Positions 1 through 9,000 of a stretch of DNA of 11,095 nucleotides are shown here, piece after piece. Origin of the DNA: Azonexaceae bacterium. GTDB taxonomy: Bacteria > Pseudomonadota > Gammaproteobacteria > Burkholderiales > Rhodocyclaceae. Numbering within the stretch: position 1 is the first letter of the stretch; each line of letters opens with the position of its first letter. The stretch spans positions 1 to 11,095 of the forward strand of contig SSTB01000005.1 of NCBI GenBank assembly GCA_009469665.1, written 5' to 3'. The position numbers and the translations under genes are program-made. Under the pieces are notes generated by a model that was given only the letters and a program-made list of their open reading frames with translations, had not been told where the DNA came from and searched no databases.

Positions 1-509
1 GCTGAAGAGCATGTTTCAACCGAGTACTGTGGTGGCGTTACCTCCGTCTTAGTGGTGCACTGCGAGCTAGTTCCGGCCCCACCATCGAGGCCAATGGACT
101 GAAAGAAGCTTTCGGCGTTATCTCGTGCATTCTTTGCCCCGATGACCATCGGGTCGTTCTGGGTGATGTTGAATTGAGGACGGATTTGCGGGTTGCGTGC
201 AAGAAAGTTGATCGCCTCGCATTCTTGATTGGCAATCGTGTTCGTGCCTGCCGTGTAGCTGCCGCAGTTTTGCACCTTACCGATACCCGGCCCAGTCAGC
301 TGCCCTTGGCCACCCTGGTACAACTGCGCTTCGGTGGGACTTGAGCCGTAAGCGGGCACTTTGTCTGCTGCTGCCCCACTACCAATTCCTGAAAACGTCG
401 CCGTGTTGGCCCCACCACCAAGTGTCTTGCCCTCCTGAAATGCAGCTCCCTGGTCTGCGAAAGCGATCGTCGAGCAACATAGCGCGACAACCCAAATGAA
501 TTGCCTCAA
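1..509 (-). CDS. traN: TraN, F-type mating-pair stabilisation protein (N-terminal part; runs off the window)
   Basis: TraN is an outer-membrane protein that stabilises contact between donor and recipient in F-type conjugation. Only about 169 N-terminal residues are present; family members usually have 600 or more. The start is a TTG at 509-507 that overlaps the trbC TGA stop (TTGA), with AGGGGA five bases upstream. This start yields a clean signal peptide (MRQFIWVVALCCSTIAFA, cleavage likely after residue 18). The mature part opens with an FQEGK stretch, then a Gly/Ala-rich region, a CEAINFLARNP segment and ITQNDPM, all typical in my recollection of the N-terminus of SXT/IncA/C-type TraN. Position after trbC in a traW-traU-trbC block supports the call. 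The cysteine-rich C-terminal part is outside the window, so intactness cannot be judged. Confidence 0.85.
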   Translation of the reverse strand, partial: MRQFIWVVALCCSTIAFADQGAAFQEGKTLGGGANTATFSGIGSGAAADKVPAYGSSPTEAQLYQGGQGQLTGPGIGKVQNCGSYTAGTNTIANQECEAINFLARNPQIRPQFNITQNDPMVIGAKNARDNAESFFQSIGLDGGAGTSSQCTTKTEVTPPQYSVETCSS

Positions 510-1240
510 TTGATTCCCCTGACAATCCGGTTGCGATACGCCCTGGCAATCTGCCCCCATGTCAGACTCTTGCGCTCGATATGCTCAAGCGCATAGTCAA
601 GCGAAACGTCGCCTGCCACCTTGACGAAAGTCCCAGCTTGAGAGCAGCCGTTCTCGAGAACCGTTCCGGCTTCCGGTCGGGCGATTACAACCGCAGGCAC
701 CCTGGTGACACTGAATTGCCGGAAGGCGGGAGGATGAACAACCGCCGAGACGTTGCGCTTGCCGATGATTGACTGAATTTCCTCCCCCATTCGGGTCATG
801 GAGTCACCCTTCAGCCCCCGAAAAACAAGTGTTGCTCCGGCACGCTCTGCCTGCTCTGCCGTTCGCTCCAAGGCATCTCTGGGCATTGAGAGAGATACCA
901 TGATCAAAAGATCTGGCTGCTCATTCTTTGGCGCAGAGGCTTTGCCCAGTTCCTTGAACTTTTCGGCGATTGTCGCAATGTCGGGAGCCGGCACCGCCGC
1001 CTGGGGCAGTGCCTCAATATTCGGCATCCCTCCGCCATAGAGCCGCATGGATTGCTCAGAATCCGGGATACGCTGCATTGCCTCCCTCGCCCTGCTTTGA
1101 GACTTCTGCATCTCCTCGGATGTCGGCAGGCGCACCGGCTGATTGCCGACCAAAGGAGATTCCTGTGCCAACGTCACTGAAGACGTCAGCAGCAGGATCA
1201 AGGCAGGCAGGAGTGAAACGAATTTGCGGGGAGTTTGCAT
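506..1240 (-). CDS. trbC: TrbC, F-type conjugal transfer pilus assembly protein
   Basis: TrbC (F-type) is a periplasmic protein needed for F-pilus assembly; in F it works with TraW. The ATG at 1240 gives 244 residues, beginning with a typical signal peptide (MQTPRKF, a hydrophobic LLPALILLLTSS core, then VTLAQ, about 26 residues). A longer reading from 1273 would bury this signal behind eleven extra residues and overlap traU, so 1240 is preferred. Residues about 111-220 match the TrbC_Ftype domain, a thioredoxin-like fold: LLIMVSLSMP strand, helix with ERAGATLVFRGL, a PPAFRQFSVTRVPAVV segment, then a cysteine and a VAGDVSLDYALE ending. The short C-terminal tail is basic. It starts two bases after traU and overlaps traN, so it sits inside one operon. 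Confidence 0.92.
   Translation of the reverse strand: MQTPRKFVSLLPALILLLTSSVTLAQESPLVGNQPVRLPTSEEMQKSQSRAREAMQRIPDSEQSMRLYGGGMPNIEALPQAAVPAPDIATIAEKFKELGKASAPKNEQPDLLIMVSLSMPRDALERTAEQAERAGATLVFRGLKGDSMTRMGEEIQSIIGKRNVSAVVHPPAFRQFSVTRVPAVVIARPEAGTVLENGCSQAGTFVKVAGDVSLDYALEHIERKSLTWGQIARAYRNRIVRGIN
515..520 (-). promoter_or_regulatory. Ribosome binding site that sets the TTG start of traN
   Basis: On the minus strand AGGGGA lies inside the last codons of trbC, five bases before the TTG at 509-507. It is the best Shine-Dalgarno match seen in the tra block. It explains why a TTG overlapping the trbC stop can serve as the start, and it suggests that ribosomes finishing trbC re-initiate on traN (translational coupling). 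Confidence 0.7.
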
Positions 1241-1242
1241 AA

Positions 1243-2259
1243 TCAGTTCCCGAGACCAACCGCACCCTGGCAACAGTTGCGTTTCCTGAAAATCTGGTAC
1301 GCAAAGTCCTCGCCTTCAAACGGAAACTCCCGCCCTGCCCCCCATAAAGCGGTGCTGCGCCCAAGCGGCTGGCAGCATTTGCCGGCAATCTTCTTCGTTT
1401 GCGGGATCGGGTACAGCATGTGGTACTTGTAGCCTGTCTTGTCCAGGACGGGCTGCGGGTAATAGCCACACATTCCGTCCTCGCCAGAAGCCGCCCACAT
1501 CAGCATTTCCCGGTGCAACTTGGCGGTAATGCGGTAGACCTCGAGGCTTGATGCCTGAACACCGCCGACGTGTGCCTGAATGTTTCCGTTTAACGGATAC
1601 AAGCTACCTTGGCAGCCGGCGCACCAGAAGAAGGTGTTATTCGGAAATCCGGAAGTTGCAGCTACGCAGTCGGCCGCACAAGCAGCGCGTGCTGGCAGAT
1701 TGCCAAAGAGATACACGTCGGGATTCAGTATTCGGGTGAGTTCGTCATCCTTCCAGAGTGGATCGAGCTCGGTCAGGTAGGCGACATCGAAGCCCTGATT
1801 TTCCAAACAGGAGTTATCGAGGACTGCCTGCAGGTAGTAGATGATCGGATCAACGTACCAATGCACCTGGTAGAAGGATGATTGATCCTGCCCGTCGCGC
1901 CGGAAGCGACTGGCTACTGGTGCATCAAACCCCGGATCCATCCTGATTCCGCCGAGGCTGACCATGCAGAAGGGGTCTCGCACTACATCAACGCGGCGTA
2001 CCGGCTCCCAGAAACTGACCTTGAATCCAAACTTGGGCGGATTACCGCAAAAGCAGGCTGGATTCCCACCGGGATTAGCCGTGTCTTCCTGGTCCATCGA
2101 TGCCAACGTTGCCCCACCGATCTTGAGAGGAAACATGCATGACCAGCAAATGTCAGTGATCGGATTGGCGAATTTTCCTTTACACGTGGCCGCTTGGGCG
2201 GTCGCCATTGCGACCATCATCCAGACGACACAGAGGGCCGCTTTACAGACGAATCTCAT
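1243..2259 (-). CDS. traU: TraU, F-type conjugal transfer / DNA transfer protein
   Basis: TraU is a periplasmic protein of the F-type secretion system; in F it matters more for DNA transfer and mating than for pilus outgrowth. From the ATG at 2259 the product has 338 residues, close to the F protein (about 330). It begins with a signal peptide (MRFVCKAALCVVWMMVAMATAQA). The mature chain carries 16 cysteines, including an early ICWSC pair, CFC, WCAGC and two CC pairs near the end, as expected for this disulphide-rich family, which relies on periplasmic Dsb enzymes. Other family-like stretches are FGFKVSFWEPVRRVDVVRDPFC and VHWYVDPIIYYLQAV. The gene overlaps the end of traW by 17 bases. A GTG at 2265, two codons earlier and four bases after an AAAAGG, is an alternative start. 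Confidence 0.94.
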   Translation of the reverse strand: MRFVCKAALCVVWMMVAMATAQAATCKGKFANPITDICWSCMFPLKIGGATLASMDQEDTANPGGNPACFCGNPPKFGFKVSFWEPVRRVDVVRDPFCMVSLGGIRMDPGFDAPVASRFRRDGQDQSSFYQVHWYVDPIIYYLQAVLDNSCLENQGFDVAYLTELDPLWKDDELTRILNPDVYLFGNLPARAACAADCVAATSGFPNNTFFWCAGCQGSLYPLNGNIQAHVGGVQASSLEVYRITAKLHREMLMWAASGEDGMCGYYPQPVLDKTGYKYHMLYPIPQTKKIAGKCCQPLGRSTALWGAGREFPFEGEDFAYQIFRKRNCCQGAVGLGN

Positions 2260-2869
2260 CAACACGAAGCCTTTTCCCTTCCTGCGACACGACGGCTGGA
2301 GACTGGGTAATTGAGAAACGCCGGGTAAGTGCGCCACCTTGGTCGTAGAAAATCTCGCGCTTCCACTCGCGCATGAGTTTTAGCGGCTCACCACCCACCA
2401 GAATCGGCTTGACCAAGCCTTTAGCACTCGAGAGAAATCGCTTCGCAAACTCGACCTGCCCCTTGTCCCGCGCATCCAAGAAAAGCAGCGTCTTGGATAG
2501 TTTCTCGTAATCGAACGGATTGACTGTGGTTCCCGCAGGAAAGAGCACCCTTCCCTTCTCATCAACCACATTTCTGTCGAGCGTCCATGTCGGGTCGATA
2601 TAGAAGGTTCGAGCAGTTTCAGTTGCTCGTATGCCCCGTACTGCTTTGGGGCGCTCAACCGCACCGATGACTTGCTGCTTGTAATCTTCCTGCATCTTGG
2701 ACAGTTCGCCGGATTTATCCATGCGCCGAAACTTGTCCTGAATGACCTCGATCAGGTCTCGCTCAATGATTTCATAGGTGGGGCCAAGGCTGCCCAGATC
2801 CTCAGCGCGAAGAGGAAAACTGATCGTGAGAATCAAAAAAGGAAGTGCAAACGATGAACGAAAGACCAT
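2243..2869 (-). CDS. traW: TraW, F-type conjugal transfer pilus assembly protein
   Basis: TraW is a periplasmic F-pilus assembly protein that works with TrbC. The ATG at 2869 gives 208 residues, matching the F protein (about 210), with a classic signal peptide (MVFRSSFALPFLILTISFPLRA). The mature part shows family signatures: EDLGSLGPTYEIIERDLIEV at the start, then PKAVRGI, FYIDPTWTL, GTTVNPFDY, LLFLDARDKGQVEFA, LVGGEP, IFYDQGGALTRRFSI and QSPAVVSQEGKRLRVDEI. A start at 2917 is possible and has a weak GGAA upstream, but it would put 16 extra residues before the signal peptide. This is the first tra gene of the visible block: the genes that usually precede it (traC, trhF or trbI) are absent and a giant helicase gene lies upstream instead. 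Confidence 0.92.
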   Translation of the reverse strand: MVFRSSFALPFLILTISFPLRAEDLGSLGPTYEIIERDLIEVIQDKFRRMDKSGELSKMQEDYKQQVIGAVERPKAVRGIRATETARTFYIDPTWTLDRNVVDEKGRVLFPAGTTVNPFDYEKLSKTLLFLDARDKGQVEFAKRFLSSAKGLVKPILVGGEPLKLMREWKREIFYDQGGALTRRFSITQSPAVVSQEGKRLRVDEIRL

Positions 2870-2957
2870 TCGATAATGTTTGCACGCGGCCCCCACCAAT
2901 TCGGAGGCTAAAAGCATTCGTTTCCGAAGCTTTTCGATTCAGAGCAGCTAAAACTAT

Positions 2958-2979
2958 CTATCGATAAATTAACCGATAG
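2958..2979. promoter_or_regulatory. Imperfectly supported dyad upstream of traW, candidate operator
   Basis: CTATCG (2958-2963) and CGATAG (2974-2979) form a perfect 6-base dyad around an AT-only-but-one centre of 10 bases. A longer-armed variant also exists: AACTATC (2952-2958) with GATAGTT (2975-2981). It lies about 90 bases upstream of the traW ATG, in the only sizeable gap between the giant helicase gene and the tra operon, which is where an operon promoter or operator would sit. Short dyads of this kind can arise by chance, and I could not find a convincing -35/-10 pair beside it. Confidence 0.25.
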
Positions 2980-3091
2980 TTACGAACTGCTACGGCAGAT
3001 AATCGTCGGCGGTTCTCTGCTCTAAGATAACAATATCGAGAAACGGACACTCACGCCAAAAAGGATGTCGGCAAGAATTTCGAATCAATAT

Positions 3092-6000
3092 TCAGGTAAG
3101 AAGTTCTTCTTGGCGCTGGATTTTCAGCACGTGAAGTTGCCGGGGTTTCTGGCCTGGAATCTCCAAAATACCTATGTCGCCGGGGGACATCCCGAGTAGG
3201 GCTTGGGCGAGAGGCGTTTCCTCGTTGACGATGCCCATCTTGACGTTGCTAGCACTGTCCACGATCAGAACACTGTGCCTGTCATTTGGGGCATCGAGCG
3301 GGCAATAGGTGACACGATCCCCAACCTCGACGAACAGGTCTTCGCTGGAGTCGGATTCAGCTGCGATGGCCTCCGCCACCTCCTCGGCCACCTGATTTTC
3401 GACGGCCTCGTCGATCTCATCGACCAGGATCTCATCATCCCATTCACCCGGATCCTCCGATGCCGATATTCGGCGACGCTCTTCAAGGAATTCGCGAAGC
3501 CTCGCAATTGCCCTACGCGGATCGTAGAACCAGTCTGTCGACCAAATACGGTGGATGCGTCCCTTCCATCCCAGGGACTCGAGAATCTCTTGGCGGATGC
3601 GATCCCGGTCGCGAACAGAAAAGCCGCTGTGGTAAGTAGCGCCATCGCATTCGATTCCGGCGAGGAATTCCCCGGGCCTGTCTGGATTACGCACAGCCAT
3701 GTCGATGAAGAACCCGGCAACACCAAGTTGCGGTTTAACCTCATAGCCCATTGAGGATATAACGTTGGCAACGGACACCTCGAAGTCGCTGTCCGGATCG
3801 CGCTCCCCCTCGTCGGTGGAGACAAGAACACCGCGCTTGGCAAAATCCAGATAGTCACGCAGGGCCTTTGTACCGAGCGGAGTGCGCGCATCGACCACGA
3901 TGTCCTCGGGAGCCATGGACGTAAAAAGTTCAATCCTCCTCTTCGAGCGGGTGAAGAGCACATTGAGACGGCGCCACCCGTCGGGACGGCTGATGGGGCC
4001 GAAGTTCTGTCGCACCTTGTCCGTGCCGGGCGCCTTGCCGAACGTGGTGGATATGAAAATCACGTCTCGCTCGTCGCCCTGGACGTTCTCCAAGTTCTTG
4101 ACGAAGAACGGCCATCCCTCAGCCTCCCAACGGCCCATGAAATCGGCCCCCTCGTCGAACGTCTTGAGTTTTTTGTCGAGCAGTTCCTCTATGAGTTCCC
4201 GCTGGGTCTGGTTGAGCGTGACCACACCGAGCGATTCGTCCGGTCGCCTGATCATGTGCTCAAGCACTGCGTCCACCACGCGCTGCGCCTCCGGGGCGTT
4301 CTGCCTGTCCTTGTATGCGCCTCCCTTGACGTAGCGGTATTTCACCCCGAGCCCCGGGTTCTTCGCATAGGGCGACGGAAACACGATCAGGTTCTTGTAG
4401 AAATGGTGATTGGAGAACGCGATGAGCGACTCGTGGTGGGAACGGTAGTGCCAGCGCAAGCTGCGCACTGGAGTGAAGAGTTGCTGACAGATGTCCAGGA
4501 TGCTCTCCATGCCACTGATCGCAGCCGGGGCCTCATCGTCCTCCTCGTCGTCGGAACCATCCACCATGCGATCGAAGAAACTGGTCGGAGGCAACTGCTT
4601 GGGGTCGCCGACAACGACGAGTTGCGTCCCTCGCGCGATGGCCCCAATGGCCTCCTCGGGCCGTAACTGCGACGCCTCGTCCATGACCACTAGATCGAAC
4701 CTCAACGCGCCCTGCTCAAGATACTGGGCTACCGACAGCGGCCCCATCATGAAACAGGGTTTGAGTTCCTGGAGTGCCAATCCCGCACGCCTGACCAATT
4801 GTCTGATTGGGATGTGCCTGCGCTGCTTGTTGATCTCCCGACGCAGTAACTGCATGTCGGTGAAGTCACCGACAGTGGTACCCCGCTGCCCCTCTGGGAC
4901 GGTGGTACGGCGGTCGATCTGGCTCGCAAAATCCTTTCCTGTGAGAGAGACGATTTCCGCATCAAGGTACCGGTAGTCTGCCCGGGTCTTGTCATGGGCA
5001 GATCCGTTGAATCGGGATAGTTCGGGGTATGACTGGTATACCGATCTGCCAATAGACTGGTAGGCTGAAAGCTCAAACGCCGAGGCTAGGCACTCTGACG
5101 GAATCTTGCCGGACTCAAGCGCTGCCACGAAGTCGGCCAGCCCCTCTTGTCTTGCCTCTTGACGAAGAGAGAGGTATTTCGACCAGGGGAGGACGGATCC
5201 CGGGACGGCCGAGACGGCTTCCAGCCTGGCAAGGATCTCAGACGGGAGATCGCCGCCTGACACTCCACGCGCCTGCCCCTGCCACTCGTCCCATGAGAAG
5301 GATCCATAGGATGAAAGCGATTCGACGGCATCCCGGGCCTTACTGCATCCGTCCGCAATAGTTCCGTAGAGACGCCTGGATTCAGCTAAAGCCTCGCCCG
5401 CGTCTCCAGACAGCAGCCTGCGACGAACGGCTGAAGGAAGTTCAATCGCGCACACCTTGGCACCCCATCCATGTGTCACGGACAGGCGATCAAGGTCGGT
5501 TTCTGCTCCGTCGAATACACCACCGAGCATTCGCCGCACATCGTCTGACGAGGCGAACCTGTCGAGAATGGATCGTGCATCGGCTTCTTCGTCGGAGGCC
5601 TGGAACACCTCCCGGGCAGACCTTCCCTGCCGGGCAAACGAGGAAATGCGTTCCAGCACCTTTCTGGCCGCGGCCGCGTCATCGCGGGCGACATCGGCTA
5701 ACGAAGCCCAATCATTAAAGCGGTTCCATTGCGGCAACCCGGCAACTCCGGCCCAGGCGTCGTCAATTTCCGACTTGCTCCGCGCAAAGGTCTCAGCCAC
5801 AGACAAGGGGCATTCGCCCTCAGCGAACGAGAGGGCCTGTGATGCGGTGTCGGCCACCATGGACGCCTTTGAAGAAACCTCCTGAAGAACATGCTGCCAA
5901 GGTCCGCCAGCAAGATCGGCCATCCATCCCAATTCATCTCCTCCAGCTTCGCGCAGGGAGTTCCCACCCCGCATGATCGACTCCAGGTCGGCAGCTGCAG

Positions 6001-9000
6001 CAGTAAGGTCTGCCCTTGCCTCCATGAGGCGGAGGGCGTCCCTCGGTGAAAGACTGAGATCCGACTTTCCTGAGAAGAACCCAATGACGGTGGAAATGCT
6101 GCCGGCCGCACGCCGAAGAGTCTCCAGGGCTGCATCCCACCCTTTGGACTTCGCCTCGCGGAACCCCGCCACGTCCGCCCCGAAGATGCCCCTGACGGCC
6201 GCCTCGGCCTCTTCCAGCCTGCGAGCGTCGGACAAGATCGCATCTACCTTGGCGGAAAGCTCCGCCACCCGTTCGGCGGATACGGCAGTCAGGTCAAACC
6301 GCTCGGCAAGGCCTGGGCACTCCGCCATCGAAAACCTCGACGAGACATACCACTCGTTGAGCTTGTCCATCCGAGCCGTGTCGGTGTCAAGCCCGCGGAA
6401 CACCCCCCCGAAACATTCGCGGTACTCGATGTTTGAGACGAAGGCATCCTTGGCGTCGATCCAGGCCGCGAGGGCTGCAAGTTCGTCCGCGCGCTGTCTG
6501 GACGTCAATTTCCGCTTTTCCCTCGATATACCGACATGCAGCTTTCTTGCCCTGCGCCATTCCCCGTCGAAGAACGCGAAGAACCCATCCTTGCGGCGGA
6601 GGGCCGCGACGGACGTTTTGATCTCCGAGACCGGCGGCAAAGAGTCAAGGTAAATAACCTCCTCGAATCTTGCTCTACCGCTCCGCTCGGCCGCAAGGGC
6701 GTTCTTGGCCTCTTCGATGAGTTCAGCCGTTCTTGCATGACCGAAAGTCTGGCGGCGGTATTCGAGTAGATCGGCGGGGGCCGTAGAACACACCTTGGCA
6801 ATTGCCACGAGTTCGGCAATCGAGCGCTCTGTCGAGTCAAACGTGACACCCATGCGCTCCGCAGACAAACGGCACCGTTCGAGGGAGTCTCCGCAGGCGG
6901 CCAATTCCTCTTCCAGCATGGCGTTGAGCCGGATGAGTTCGGTCACGGATTTGTCGGCAAGCGGAAAGGCCGCAAGGCGCCGAGCCTCGGCAAGGGATTC
7001 AAAGGAGACGTCGGCATCCCGTGAAAGCCCGGGAAGTCCATCGGGATCGGCGAGACGGGCAATGGCGTCGGGGGTGCCGTCGAAAGGCAGCCCTCGCTTG
7101 GTCGCGATGGCCCCAATCCTGGCTAGAGCCTCAGAAAGGGGCTTGCAGGCGGCAAGGATAGATGATGCCCTGGCGGCCAGTCGGTCAGCGGAGAACGGAG
7201 CCAAACCCAATGAATTGGCAAACCCGCAGTTTGCTACGAACGCGTCGAACGCACCCTTACCGGCAGGACCATATGGAGCCCTCGATGTCCGCACTGCAGC
7301 CAAAGTATCGTCAATTGCCCTCTCGAGACGGGACACCGACTGGATCGCGTCCCCAATGTCGGCATCCAGCAGGGGCTTGGACAGTTTCCTACGCTCAGCG
7401 AGTTGGCGCACTTCCGCCATTTGATTCCCCGGCAGGCGCTCGCCGTCGGCAAGCACCTCGGCGGCCGAATTGAACAGCCTGCGCGCCTTCTCGACCCCGT
7501 TGGCCACGTCCGCGAGAAGCCTCGAACTGCGCTGCCCCTTCGGATCGGCATCCGGGTCGAACATCCTTGGCAGCAATGACGGCTCCACCCCTTCGGGTAC
7601 ATCAGGGGCGAGGGCCAGTGACGCTTTGATCTTCGTCGCTGACGCGGCGTCGGGCTGTTCGCTGAATCCGAAGAAATCGACTGCCTGAGCAGCTGCAGCG
7701 TTCGCAGCAAGTGCCCCGTCCAAGGCAGATGAGACAATCCTTGCGATGGCCTCGTCGTCAGACGGAGCCAGTGGATTGGGTCGGAACCCCCACCATGGAT
7801 GGCTCTGATCGAACCGTCCGCCGATAGCGTCGTGAAGTTCCGCCAAAGCGGCGAGCCGCGATCTCCTCGACTCTATGTCGTCGTGTGTCCATCCGGACGC
7901 GTCCTTGAACCCGATGGCATTGACCGCCGCCGACACCTCCCCGAGTTCCTGCCTGCGTCGCTCGGCCGCCCAGAATATCTCGTTGACCGTCAGGCCGATG
8001 GAGTTGCCGATCCGGCTCCCCATCAACTCGGCATAGCGGGCAAGCTCCGCTTTCTGCCGCTGTAGCGTGGCCATCTTTGCTTGGAACTGCGCAGGCGCAG
8101 GGAACCGTTGCTCGATGCGAGCTTGGATGTCCTCGAGGAACTTTTTCTTCTGCGTCTTGTGCGAATGCAGTTCGAGACAGAAATGCCCAAGGCCAGCATG
8201 GTTGAGTCGATGTCGCACCACCTCAAGGGCCGCCAGTTTCTCGGAGACGAACAACACCTTCTTACCCTTGGACAAGGCAGCGGCGATTATGTTGGTGATG
8301 GTTTGCGACTTTCCGGTTCCCGGGGGGCCGTTGACCACCAGATTCTTGCCGGAGAGCACGTCAATGATCGCGCTGTGCTGGGATGAGTCGGCATCGAAGA
8401 TGAGCGGCTGCATCGCCTCCGGCCGCTCGTCAATGCGGTAGTCCTCTGCATGCAGTCCGCCACCACCACCGCCTTCGCCACCTGAAAACACGGACTTGAC
8501 CAGTTCGCTCTGCAACAGGCCGGGATTCTTCTTCGAGTCGAGATCAGACCATATGGCGAGTTTCCCGAACGAGAGCATGCCGAGTGTTATCTGACGGCGC
8601 ACCTTCCAGCGGCGCTTTTTCGAAATGGACTGCTCGATTCTCGTAAAGTAGGATTCCGGCTCCTCCTCTTCCTCGTATTCAGGAAGGGTGAGCATGAAGT
8701 CGCGGCGCATCTTCTCGCGCAGGGTGTGGTTCTCGGCCAAGTCCTCACCGCTGTGGAGAACACTGTACTGATAGGTTCCGGTCTCCCTGTCAAGGCCACC
8801 CTTCGCCAACGAGACAGGCAGTGAAAGCAGTGGGGCGATCATCGCCCTGTCAGAGTCTTCGCTGTCGTAAAACTCCAGGAAACCAAACACGAGGAACAGC
8901 ATATTGGATCCTGTCTCCTCAATAGCCGTCTTCGCCTCACTTGCGATCTTGCGCAGTTGTCGCTCGAGGTCAGCCGGATACAGCAATGTCTGGATGCCAT

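Noticed and set aside
1056..1498. Alternative minus-strand frames overlapping traU and trbC (137 and 60 codons)
   Set aside because: Out of frame with clearly identified traU and trbC; composition is low-complexity and no motif is present.
2941..3023. AGAGCAG (2941-2947) and CTGCTCT (3017-3023) inverted repeat, considered as insertion ends flanking the traW leader
   Set aside because: Only seven bases per arm with a 69-base interior, no target duplication and no transposase; expected by chance.
5973..6653. Long plus-strand reading frame (226 codons) opposite the helicase gene, with several similar ones between 3203 and 8441
   Set aside because: They lie antisense to a continuous 2,096-codon gene with recognisable domains, have Ser/Arg/Pro-rich low-complexity composition and show no motif; they are shadows of GC-rich coding sequence.
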